This document shows positions 1-5,719 of a stretch of DNA of 5,719 nt, piece after piece. This stretch comes from Pseudomonadota bacterium (lineage in GTDB: Bacteria > Pseudomonadota > Gammaproteobacteria > Acidithiobacillales > Acidithiobacillaceae): the NCBI GenBank assembly GCA_021839095.1, contig JAKCBU010000091.1:1-5719 (forward strand), given 5' to 3'. Below the pieces are notes generated by a model. The model worked only from the letters and a program-made list of their open reading frames with translations. It did not search any database and had not been told where the DNA came from. Position 1 is the first letter of the stretch; each line of letters opens with the position of its first letter. Made by a program: the position numbers and the translations under genes.

Positions 1-971
1 CCGTCACCCCCCTGCAAACGGCGACCGTCGTCCCGCAGACTTCCGGGTTATTGCAGAGCGTGCAGTTCACCCAAGGGAGTGTGGTCAAGAAGGGACAAGT
101 GCTGTTTACCATCGACCCGGCGCAGATGCGGGCGTCGCTCGCCCAGGCGCAGGCTAAATTGGCGGCGGACCGGGCCACGGCGCGCTATAACCGCAACCTG
201 GTGGAGCAGGATCGTCCGTTGGCGGAGAAGGATTTTATCACCCGGCAGAGTTTCGATCAGGCCGAATCCCAGGCACAAGCGGCGACGGCGCAGGTACAGG
301 CCGATCAGGCCGCTTTGGAGCAGGCCCGTCTCAATCTCTCGTACACCCACATCGTCGCCCCCATCAGCGGGCGTATCGGGCTGGCACAAGTCAAGACAGG
401 CAACCTGGTCATCGCCAACCAGACGTCGCTGGCCACCATCAATCAGATCGCCCCCATCACGATAAACTTCAGTGTTCCCCAAGACCTACTGACGGCGGCG
501 CGGCAAGTCCAGCAGCAGGCGGTTCCCGTGCCGATTGACGATGAAAAGGCGGGCAGGACCCTCGCGCAGGGCAAGCTCACCTTTATCGACAACAGCGTGA
601 ACGCGAGAACGGCCACCGTCGATCTGCAGGTCACCGTACCCAACACCAACCTGAGTCTCTGGCCGGGACAGTACGTGCAGGTGCAGATGCCGGTGCAGCG
701 GGTGGCGCAGGCGACGGTGCTTCCGGTGAGCGCGATCCAGCAGGGCAGTACCGGCCCTTTTGTTTATGTGGTCAACGCGGGTAAGGCGGTGGATCAGCCG
801 GTGCGGGTGCTCTGGGAGTCGGGCGCCGACGCCGTGGTACAGGGCGTGGACCAGAATATCCGGGTGATTTTTCCGCTTCCCGCCCGCCTCTATCCGGGGG
901 CGAAGGTGGAACTCGCCGGTGCCCGCGCCGCTACCGGATCGCATGCGGGTCAGCGGGGGAAACCCGCGTGA
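1..971 (+). CDS. RND efflux periplasmic adaptor (membrane fusion protein), MdtA-like, 5' truncated
   Basis: This is the periplasmic adaptor that bridges an inner-membrane RND pump and an outer-membrane channel. The reading frame is already open at the left edge (first whole codon at 3, 322 visible residues), so the signal peptide and true start lie outside the window. Visible order: end of the first barrel/lipoyl half, with the typical VQFTQGSVVKKGQVLFTIDP stretch (visible residues about 20-39); an Ala/Gln-rich alpha-helical hairpin (about 40-112); the second lipoyl half with APISGRIG (about 119-126); then beta-barrel and membrane-proximal domains, including LWPGQYVQVQM and a C-terminal LYPGAKVELA. 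This domain order and the motifs fit the AcrA/MdtA (HlyD-like) family. The stop codon TGA at 969-971 overlaps the permease start in GTGA, indicating one operon and coupled translation. The substrate cannot be read from the sequence. Family call is firm; the MdtA subgroup is inferred from recalled similarity. Confidence 0.93.
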   Translation, partial: VTPLQTATVVPQTSGLLQSVQFTQGSVVKKGQVLFTIDPAQMRASLAQAQAKLAADRATARYNRNLVEQDRPLAEKDFITRQSFDQAESQAQAATAQVQADQAALEQARLNLSYTHIVAPISGRIGLAQVKTGNLVIANQTSLATINQIAPITINFSVPQDLLTAARQVQQQAVPVPIDDEKAGRTLAQGKLTFIDNSVNARTATVDLQVTVPNTNLSLWPGQYVQVQMPVQRVAQATVLPVSAIQQGSTGPFVYVVNAGKAVDQPVRVLWESGADAVVQGVDQNIRVIFPLPARLYPGAKVELAGARAATGSHAGQRGKPA

Positions 972-3900
972 ACGTCTCCGCGTTGTTCATTCGCCGTCCG
1001 GTGATGACGGCCGTCCTCATCCTCGGACTGGTGCTGTACGGCCTGTTTGCCTTTATGAAACTGCCGGTGGCCCTGCTCCCCAGTGTCGATTTTCCAACGG
1101 TGATGGTCTTGGCGAGTCTGCCGGGAGCCAGCCCGCAAACCATGGCCAGCGCGGTGGCGACCCCGCTGGAAAAGCAGTTCGCCGCCATTCCCGGTCTTTC
1201 CTCCATGAGTTCGGTGAACCATCAGGGCTCGACCCGGATCATTCTGCAGTTCGATCTTCGCCAGAACATCGATGTCGCCACCCAGAATGTCGAAAACGCG
1301 GTCACGCAGGCCGCCCACCTGCTGCCGCCGGGCATGCCCAGCCTGCCCTTCGTCAAGCAGCTCAATCCGTCGGCGGCCCCTATCGAGTTCCTGGCCCTCG
1401 CCGCACCCAATATGCCTATTTACCGGCTCAACCAGTATGCGGTGGACAAGGTGGTACCCGCCATTTCCGGTATCCCCGGCGTGGCGCAGGTGCAGGTCTT
1501 CGGTGAGCAGAATTACGCGGTCCGCATCCACGCCAACCCCTTTGCCATGCAAGCGCACGGGATATCGTTGCAGGCGCTTACCCAGGCCATTTCCAGCCAC
1601 AATGTCAACTTGCCGCAGGGTACGGTGCTCGGCGCGGTGCGCAACTATGCCGTGAACGTGCACGGCCAGCTGCACGATGCCCAGGCCTTCGCCGGCATGC
1701 CCATCACCTTCGCCAATGGCGCTGTGGTGCCGCTGGCCGCCATCGCCCAGGTCAGCAACGGCGTCGACAACGACCAGATCGCCAGTTGGATCGGCGGACA
1801 GCGCGCGCTCATCCTCGCCGTGGTGCGCCAGCCCAATGCGGATACCGTGGCCATCTCCGACGCTATCCGGAAGCGCTTGCCCCTGCTGAGCACCAGCCTG
1901 CCCGGCGGCGCCCATCTGGCGGTGGTGTACGACAAGGCCGACTATATCCGCGCGGCGGTGGAGGAGGTCGAAGCCACCCTGTTGCTGGCCTCGCTCCTGG
2001 TGGCGGCGGTGCTCTGGCTTTTCTTGCGCCGTGGCAGCCCGACCCTGATCGGCGCGCTGGCGATCCCCGCCTCCATCCTCGGCACCTTTGCCATCATTTA
2101 CGCGCTCGGCTACACGCTCAATACCCTGACTTTGCTGGCGTTGACCCTGTCCGTGGGTTTTGTCGTGGACGATGCCGTGGTCATGTTGGAAAACATTGCC
2201 CGTCATGAGGAAAACGGTGAGGAACCTCACCAGGCGGCACTGGTGGGCAGTCGCGAGATCGGTTTTACGGTGATTTCCATGACCCTGTCGCTGGCAGTGG
2301 TGTTCCTGCCCTTCCTGGTCATGGGGGGCATCATCGGTCGGTTATTCCGCGAATTCGGTGTGACCATAGCGGTAGTGATCCTCCTTTCAGGACTGGTTTC
2401 ACTCACCCTGACCCCCATGCTCTGCGCCCGTTACCTGCGGGTGAAGCATCAGGGGCGGAGCCGCTTCGAGCTTGGCTTTGTGCGTTTGCGCGAGTGGTAC
2501 GGACGCAGTTTGCGGATGGCCCTCCGTCATCGCGGCTGGATATATGGCGGTGCCTTGCTGAGCCTGCTGGTCATGATCGGGCTTTTCATCCTGCTGCCCA
2601 AGGGCTTCATTCCCACGGAAGACAGCGGCATGATCATGGGCAACCTGGAATATCCCCAGGGCATTTCTTTTGCGCAACTGGAAAAGAGCCAGCAGGCCAT
2701 TGCCGCCGCCGTGGGTCGCAACAAGGCGGTGCAGGCCGTCATGTCCAGTGCCGGGCAGGGGATAGGGGCCTTCGGCTCCGCCAACACCGGGCGTCTGATC
2801 ATTCGTCTCAAACCACTGGGGGAGCGGGCCTCGGGCACGCAGATCATCGCCCAACTGCGCCAGACCGTCAGCCACTTCGACGGAGTGGAGGCGAGTTTCC
2901 AGATGCCGCCCGCCATTCAGATGGGGCCGGTTGCGGCGCAATCTCACTACCAATACATCCTGCAGAGCGAAGATCAGAGCAGCCTGAATGCGTTGGCACC
3001 CAAGCTGGTATCCGCCTTGCGCCGAATCCCCGCGCTTCAAGCCGTCAACAGCAACCTGCAACTGGCCAACCCGGAGATCGAAGTGCACATCCTGCATCAG
3101 CGGGCGCAAGCGCTGGGTGTCACCCCGGAAGGGGTCGAGCAGGCGCTGAACTTCGCGTTTGGCGGCACTCAGGTGGGTACGATCTACGCCTCCACCAACC
3201 AGTATAAGGTCATTCTCGATCTGGCCCGGCGCTTTCAGGAGAATCTGGGCGCGCTTTCCGCCATTACGGTGCCGGGCAGCGCGGGGCTGGTGCCTTTGGC
3301 GGCGCTCGCCCATTTCGCCTACGGCGTAGGGCCATTGAGTATCAGTCACTACAACGGGCTGCCCAGCGTGACCATCTCTTTCAATCTGGCGCCGGGGGCC
3401 TCTTTGGGGGCGGCAACCCAGGCGGTGCAAAAGGCCGCATCGAAGATACTGCCCGCCAATGTGCAGGGCGAGTTCGGTGGATCGGCAGCGGCCTTTACCC
3501 AGTCCACCAACAGCCTGCCGCTGCTGCTCCTGGCCACGGTGGCACTGATTTACGCCATCCTGGCTATCCTCTATGAGGATTTCGTCCACCCCCTGACCAT
3601 CCTCACCGCCCTGCCGCTGGCCGGTTTCGGCGCCTTGCTGGCGCTGTGGATCTTTCATCAGGAACTGGATCTGTTCAGCTTTGTCGGCATTATCATGCTG
3701 GTGGGATTGGTCAAAAAGAACGGCATCATCATGGTGGATTTCGCCATTCACCGGCGCCGCGAAGGGGCCAGCGCCGTGGACGCCATGGTCGATGCCTGTG
3801 TTACCCGGTTCCGTCCTATCATGATGACCAATCTCGCCGCCGTGCTGGGCATTCTGCCTATCGCCATAGGCATCGGGGCGGGCGCCGCGTCGCGGGTGCC

Positions 3901-4051
3901 GCTGGGTGTGGCGGTGGCGGGCGGCATCATCGTCTCGCAGTTCCTGACCCTCTATGTGACACCCGCTTTCTATGTGCTCTTCGAAGGCTGGCGGGGGCGT
4001 TGGCGGCGCAAGACGCCCACCGCCGAAGCGGCATGGCCTGGAACGCTCTGA
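968..4051 (+). CDS. RND multidrug-type efflux permease, MdtB/MdtC-like (HAE-1 group)
   Basis: This inner-membrane proton/drug antiporter should work as a trimer, taking substrate from the periplasm or membrane into the adaptor and outer channel. Its 1027 aa are full length for the family. It opens with the usual FIRRP before TM1 (about 12-30). A large periplasmic porter loop follows (about 31-333), then TM2-TM6 (about 334-485), TM7 (about 524-543), a second porter loop starting with KGFIPTEDSG (545-554), and TM8-TM12 (about 850-1005). The proton-relay residues are present: the Asp pair D401/D402 in VVDDAVVMLEN (TM4) and K917 in GLVKKNGIIMVDFA (TM10), matching AcrB D407/D408 and K940. The KKN form of TM10 and the overall sequence resemble MdtB/MdtC and MuxB/MuxC more than AcrB. 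The GTG start is supported by the family N-terminus, the 4-base overlap with the adaptor, and GGGGGA at 955-960. Only one permease is present, so a homotrimer is more likely than an MdtBC-type mixed trimer. Exact drug range is unknown. Confidence 0.96.
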   Translation: MNVSALFIRRPVMTAVLILGLVLYGLFAFMKLPVALLPSVDFPTVMVLASLPGASPQTMASAVATPLEKQFAAIPGLSSMSSVNHQGSTRIILQFDLRQNIDVATQNVENAVTQAAHLLPPGMPSLPFVKQLNPSAAPIEFLALAAPNMPIYRLNQYAVDKVVPAISGIPGVAQVQVFGEQNYAVRIHANPFAMQAHGISLQALTQAISSHNVNLPQGTVLGAVRNYAVNVHGQLHDAQAFAGMPITFANGAVVPLAAIAQVSNGVDNDQIASWIGGQRALILAVVRQPNADTVAISDAIRKRLPLLSTSLPGGAHLAVVYDKADYIRAAVEEVEATLLLASLLVAAVLWLFLRRGSPTLIGALAIPASILGTFAIIYALGYTLNTLTLLALTLSVGFVVDDAVVMLENIARHEENGEEPHQAALVGSREIGFTVISMTLSLAVVFLPFLVMGGIIGRLFREFGVTIAVVILLSGLVSLTLTPMLCARYLRVKHQGRSRFELGFVRLREWYGRSLRMALRHRGWIYGGALLSLLVMIGLFILLPKGFIPTEDSGMIMGNLEYPQGISFAQLEKSQQAIAAAVGRNKAVQAVMSSAGQGIGAFGSANTGRLIIRLKPLGERASGTQIIAQLRQTVSHFDGVEASFQMPPAIQMGPVAAQSHYQYILQSEDQSSLNALAPKLVSALRRIPALQAVNSNLQLANPEIEVHILHQRAQALGVTPEGVEQALNFAFGGTQVGTIYASTNQYKVILDLARRFQENLGALSAITVPGSAGLVPLAALAHFAYGVGPLSISHYNGLPSVTISFNLAPGASLGAATQAVQKAASKILPANVQGEFGGSAAAFTQSTNSLPLLLLATVALIYAILAILYEDFVHPLTILTALPLAGFGALLALWIFHQELDLFSFVGIIMLVGLVKKNGIIMVDFAIHRRREGASAVDAMVDACVTRFRPIMMTNLAAVLGILPIAIGIGAGAASRVPLGVAVAGGIIVSQFLTLYVTPAFYVLFEGWRGRWRRKTPTAEAAWPGTL

Positions 4052-4079
4052 GACATCGCCGATTTGTGGTATGTATATA
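4050..4079 (+). promoter_or_regulatory. Possible sigma70-type promoter for the lipoprotein gene
   Basis: In the 63-base gap after the permease, GAGACA (4050-4055, four of six matches to TTGACA) lies 18 bases before TATATA (4074-4079, four of six matches to TATAAT). Transcription would begin near 4086, giving a leader of about 30 bases before the ATG at 4115. The -35 box overlaps the permease stop codon. The match is only moderate and AT-rich steps are rare here, so this is a candidate only; read-through from the pump operon is an alternative. Confidence 0.3.
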
Positions 4080-4081
4080 CC
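4068..4081. repeat. 14-base near-perfect palindrome between the permease and lipoprotein genes
   Basis: GGTATGTATATACC reads as its own reverse complement except for the pair at 4073 (G) and 4076 (T). It has no loop and no T-run, so it does not look like a terminator. The dyad overlaps the candidate -10 box at 4074-4079, a position where a dimeric repressor could act. Being a binding site is inference; only the symmetry is seen. Confidence 0.45.
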
Positions 4082-4114
4082 TGCAAAGACCAACCGAAGA
4101 GAGAGTCTCGCACC

Positions 4115-4633
4115 ATGCCCGCAAAAATCCTGCTGCTCCTGCTCGCGCTGGCCACCCTGTCCGCTTGCGCATCCTTACCATCCGCCCCTGCATCTTCCAC
4201 CACGGCGAACACCGCCGCGCAGCGTGCGGCGCTCGCCAATCACACCGCGCAGACGGCGAAGCAACGCTTGGCGGCTGTCGCCACCCAGCGCGCCGGGGCA
4301 GAGCGGCAGTTTTGCCCGAACTGGCGGCAGGCACTGGATCGCGCACGCGGTAACGCCATCGGCTGTGCGCAGATGCCCGCAAGCGAGCAGGCCACCTGCT
4401 GGCAGGCGGTTTCCCAATGGGCGCGGGAAGAAAGTCATTACTTCCATGCGTTGGCGCCGCTCTTCCAGGGAAGTGGCTATGCCCCGCCGGCCGCGCAGGC
4501 GGCGCGCTTCTTCGATCTCGCTCAGGGCTGGGCCATTACCTGTCAGAATGGCCAGGCAGCCTGCACGGCCGCGCCTGTCCGTCGGCCTATGGATAGCCAC
4601 AAAAACGCCGTAAATCAGTTCTGCCAACCCTAA
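4115..4633 (+). CDS. Small predicted lipoprotein with six extra cysteines, family not recognised
   Basis: This is a 172-aa protein I cannot assign to a known family. Residues 1-17 form a lipoprotein signal: Lys4, a hydrophobic Leu-rich core, then lipobox LSAC with Cys18 as the predicted lipidated residue. Ala19 follows (no Asp at +2), which by the usual rule in Enterobacteria favours the outer membrane. Residues 19-60 are rich in Ala, Thr, Ser and Gln and are likely an extended or helical tether. The rest has aromatic patches and six cysteines (67, 84, 95, 143, 150, 170), an even number that would allow three periplasmic disulfides. The ATG at 4115 is chosen because it puts a canonical signal peptide at the N-terminus and has GAAGAGAGAG (4096-4105) upstream. 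An in-frame TTG at 4064 would bury the signal peptide. It follows the pump permease by 63 bases. It is much too small to be an OprM-type channel, so a role in the pump is not supported by its sequence. Confidence 0.85.
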   Translation: MPAKILLLLLALATLSACASLPSAPASSTTANTAAQRAALANHTAQTAKQRLAAVATQRAGAERQFCPNWRQALDRARGNAIGCAQMPASEQATCWQAVSQWAREESHYFHALAPLFQGSGYAPPAAQAARFFDLAQGWAITCQNGQAACTAAPVRRPMDSHKNAVNQFCQP

Positions 4634-4648
4634 GCGGAAAATATTGCG

Positions 4649-4656
4649 GCGACGAT
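4649..4656 (+). repeat. GCGACGAT motif, copy upstream of mscL
   Basis: GCGACGAT begins 29 bases before the mscL ATG. The same octamer begins 29 bases before the rmuC GTG (5202-5209), and in both places a TAT triplet starts 7 bases before it (4642 and 5195). It could mark a shared control element or core promoter region. The octamer also occurs in reverse complement inside the adaptor gene (351-358), so chance is a real possibility. Confidence 0.3.
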
Positions 4657-4677
4657 ACGGCATAAAAGGGGATCGTC
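4651..4677 (+). promoter_or_regulatory. mscL leader hairpin carrying the ribosome binding site in its loop
   Basis: GACGAT (4651-4656) and ATCGTC (4672-4677) are perfect reverse complements separated by 15 bases. The loop holds AAAAGGGG (4664-4671), the obvious Shine-Dalgarno sequence. The 3' arm ends directly against the mscL ATG at 4678. A transcript containing both arms could fold so that the binding site is exposed but the start codon abuts a stem. Six base pairs with a long loop is only marginally stable, so a regulatory role is inference. Confidence 0.4.
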
Positions 4678-5133
4678 ATGATTAAATCATTCGTCAAAGA
4701 CTTCAAAATATTTTTGCGGCGCGGCAACGTGATCGATCTGGCTGTGGCGTTTGTCATCGGCACGGCGTTTTCCGCCATCGTCACCTCTTTGGTCAGCAAT
4801 ATCGTGATGCCCCCCATCGGCCTGTTACTGGATAAGGTCGACTTTTCCAATTTGTATGTCGTGCTCAAGGAAGGAACGGTTCCCGGGCCTTATCCGACAT
4901 TGGAAGCAGCGAAAAAAGCGGGCGCGGTCACCTTGAACTACGGCCTTTTTATCATGTCGCTGATCAGTTTTTTTATCATTGCCCTGGTGATCTTTTCCAT
5001 AGTGCGGGTGATCAACACGCTCTACGTCAAGCCCGCTGCCGCCGTGACCACCAAAACGTGTCCTTTTTGCGCATCCACCATTCCGCTGGCGGCTGTTCGC
5101 TGTCCCAACTGCACCTCATCACTGGAATCCTGA
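4678..5133 (+). CDS. mscL: Large-conductance mechanosensitive channel MscL with C-terminal zinc-ribbon-like tail
   Basis: MscL opens a wide pore in the inner membrane when tension rises, releasing solutes during hypo-osmotic shock. The 151-aa product begins with the amphipathic N-helix and RRGNVIDLAVAFVIGTAF, the family signature leading into the pore-lining TM1 (about 17-45). IMPP-type residues end TM1 (VMPPIGLLL, 43-51), then comes a periplasmic loop (about 52-87) and TM2 (about 88-113). E. coli MscL (136 aa) ends in a charged helix that forms a bundle. Here the tail has paired cysteines instead: CPFC (128-131) and CPNC (142-145), ten residues apart, a treble-clef/zinc-ribbon style knuckle pair that should face the cytoplasm. 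From memory, similar tails occur in some other MscL proteins, so it is probably a natural subtype and not a local fusion. The ATG has AAAAGGGG (4664-4671) at good spacing. The gene looks more AT-rich than the pump genes. Family assignment is very secure; metal binding is inferred. Confidence 0.97.
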   Translation: MIKSFVKDFKIFLRRGNVIDLAVAFVIGTAFSAIVTSLVSNIVMPPIGLLLDKVDFSNLYVVLKEGTVPGPYPTLEAAKKAGAVTLNYGLFIMSLISFFIIALVIFSIVRVINTLYVKPAAAVTTKTCPFCASTIPLAAVRCPNCTSSLES

Positions 5134-5230
5134 GTTCCGGATACCGCTTCATCCGAAGGCTGGTGGCACGATCGCATTGACCTTCCGCTTGGCGTATCCT
5201 AGCGACGATCCGCATTCAGGACAGACCTCT
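5134..5230 (+). other. mscL-rmuC intergenic gap (97 bases)
   Basis: No gene is visible here. CGGAT (5138-5142) can pair with ATCCG (5151-5155), and outer TTC/AA bases extend the stem past one bulge, but no T-run follows, so a rho-independent terminator is not supported. TTGACC at 5177-5182 resembles a -35 box; the best -10-like hexamer TATCCT (5195-5200) is only 12 bases away, which is too close. AGGA (5218-5221) lies 9 bases before the rmuC GTG and is the likely ribosome binding site. Confidence 0.4.
5202..5209 (+). repeat. GCGACGAT motif, copy upstream of rmuC
   Basis: This is the second copy of the octamer at 4649-4656. It begins 29 bases before the GTG start and 7 bases after the start of TATCCT. 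Unlike the mscL copy it has no complementary ATCGTC arm before the start codon, so the hairpin is not shared. Confidence 0.3.
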
Positions 5231-5719
5231 GTGACTTGGGAAAATCTGCCATATCTCGTTATCGGAATGCTGCTGGGGCTCATCGTGGCCGGGCTCGTGG
5301 CGCGTGGCGTGAGCCAGCGTCAGCAGGCCGCCAGCGACGCGCTCCGGGGCGCCCAGCAAATCAGCGCTGTTCAATTGGAAACCGCACAACGCGAGTTGAG
5401 CGTCCTGCGCCAGCATCTCCAGGAAGCGCAGGAAGCCCTGCGCCATGAAAGCGAACGACGCGCCAGCGCCGAGGCGGAGAGCCGCCGCATTCCGGCCCTC
5501 GAGGAGGCCATTGTGGCAGAGCGCGGTAATACCACCCGCTTGCAGGCGGAAATGGTGACGCGGCAAGGTCAGTGGGCAGAACTCACGGAACGTCTGGAAC
5601 AGGAGCGCAAGAGCAACGCTGAAAAGCTCCGTCTGCTGGAGGAGGCCCGCCAACGTCTCGGCGACGCCTTTCAATCGCTTTCCGCCGAGGCTCTGCGCCG
5701 CAATAACCAGTCTTTTCTG
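5231..5719 (+). CDS. rmuC: RmuC family protein, N-terminal part only (runs off the right edge)
   Basis: RmuC-family proteins are membrane-anchored coiled-coil proteins with a nuclease-like C-terminal domain; E. coli rmuC affects inversion rates at short inverted repeats, and the biochemical role is not well settled. The 163 visible residues open with a short N-terminus and one membrane helix (about 8-27, with LVIGMLLGLIVAGLVA). A long Glu/Gln/Arg/Ala-rich coiled coil follows (about 29-142), then FQSLSAEALRRNNQSFL (147-163), which matches the typical lead-in to the RmuC domain. That catalytic-type domain lies outside the window, since family members are usually about 400-500 aa. The GTG start fits the family pattern of an immediate membrane anchor and has AGGA (5218-5221) upstream. 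In-frame TTG codons at 5177 and 5189 are less likely. The frame stays open to the last base. A different coiled-coil membrane protein is possible but less likely given the terminal motif. Confidence 0.87.
   Translation, partial: MTWENLPYLVIGMLLGLIVAGLVARGVSQRQQAASDALRGAQQISAVQLETAQRELSVLRQHLQEAQEALRHESERRASAEAESRRIPALEEAIVAERGNTTRLQAEMVTRQGQWAELTERLEQERKSNAEKLRLLEEARQRLGDAFQSLSAEALRRNNQSFL

Noticed and set aside
51..53. TTG as the start codon of the adaptor gene
   Set aside because: Codons 3-50 continue the family's first beta/lipoyl segment in frame (ending TSGLL), so the gene begins to the left of the window.
950..2230. Long open frame on the minus strand opposite the permease 5' half
   Set aside because: It is antisense to a clear RND permease, is rich in Gly/Arg/His/Gln with no recognisable domain, and is the expected shadow of a GC-rich gene.
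4064..4066. TTG start for the lipoprotein gene
   Set aside because: It adds 17 residues with charged stretches ahead of a canonical lipoprotein signal; the ATG at 4115 has a purine-rich binding site and gives a normal signal peptide.
2399..4093. 564-codon open frame on the minus strand opposite the permease 3' half
   Set aside because: Same reasons: low-complexity composition, no family motif, and the sense strand codes a conserved protein throughout.
4101..4109. GAGAGTCTC palindrome near the lipoprotein start
   Set aside because: Four-base arms around a single base are common by chance, and the stretch is explained by the purine-rich ribosome binding site.
3646..4353. Plus-strand open frame bridging the permease end and the lipoprotein start
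   Set aside because: It is out of frame with both conserved genes, has a low-complexity Arg/Gly/His-rich product and no supporting start signal.
5137..5157. Rho-independent terminator after mscL
   Set aside because: The stem is only about 5 base pairs plus a bulged extension, and no T-run follows.
5177..5205. Sigma70 promoter for rmuC using TTGACC as -35
   Set aside because: TATCCT is only 12 bases away, and at the normal 17-base spacing the hexamer is TAGCGA, a poor -10 match.

Overview
The window looks like ordinary chromosome from a moderately GC-rich Gram-negative bacterium, probably a proteobacterium. The evidence is a tripartite-type RND efflux pair, an outer-membrane-type lipoprotein signal, MscL and RmuC. 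An Acidithiobacillus-like or other gamma/beta-proteobacterial origin is a guess from general style and composition and was not tested. All five genes are on the + strand and tightly packed. There are no tRNA or rRNA genes, mobile elements, CRISPR arrays or long repeats.

Layout: (1) positions 1-971 hold the 3' part of an RND periplasmic adaptor (membrane fusion protein, MdtA-like), with its 5' end outside the window. (2) Positions 968-4051 hold a complete inner-membrane RND multidrug-type permease (MdtB/MdtC-like, 1027 aa). It overlaps the adaptor by 4 bases (GTGA), so the two are translationally coupled. (3) Positions 4115-4633 hold a small unrecognised lipoprotein with six cysteines besides the lipidated one. 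(4) Positions 4678-5133 hold an MscL mechanosensitive channel whose cytoplasmic tail is a four-cysteine zinc-ribbon-like module in place of the usual C-terminal helix. (5) Positions 5231-5719 hold the 5' part of an rmuC-like gene (membrane anchor plus long coiled coil), which runs off the right edge.

The adaptor and permease should form a proton-driven efflux pump. An outer-membrane channel (TolC/OprM type) is needed to complete it and is not encoded here; it could lie upstream or elsewhere. The three downstream genes have no evident functional link to the pump. The gaps of 63, 44 and 97 bases allow either read-through or separate promoters. I see no strong terminator in any gap.

I found no clearly new multi-gene system. 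The points most worth a second look are the zinc-ribbon MscL, the cysteine-rich lipoprotein, a small hairpin that places the mscL Shine-Dalgarno sequence in its loop, and a short motif at the same distance from the mscL and rmuC start codons.
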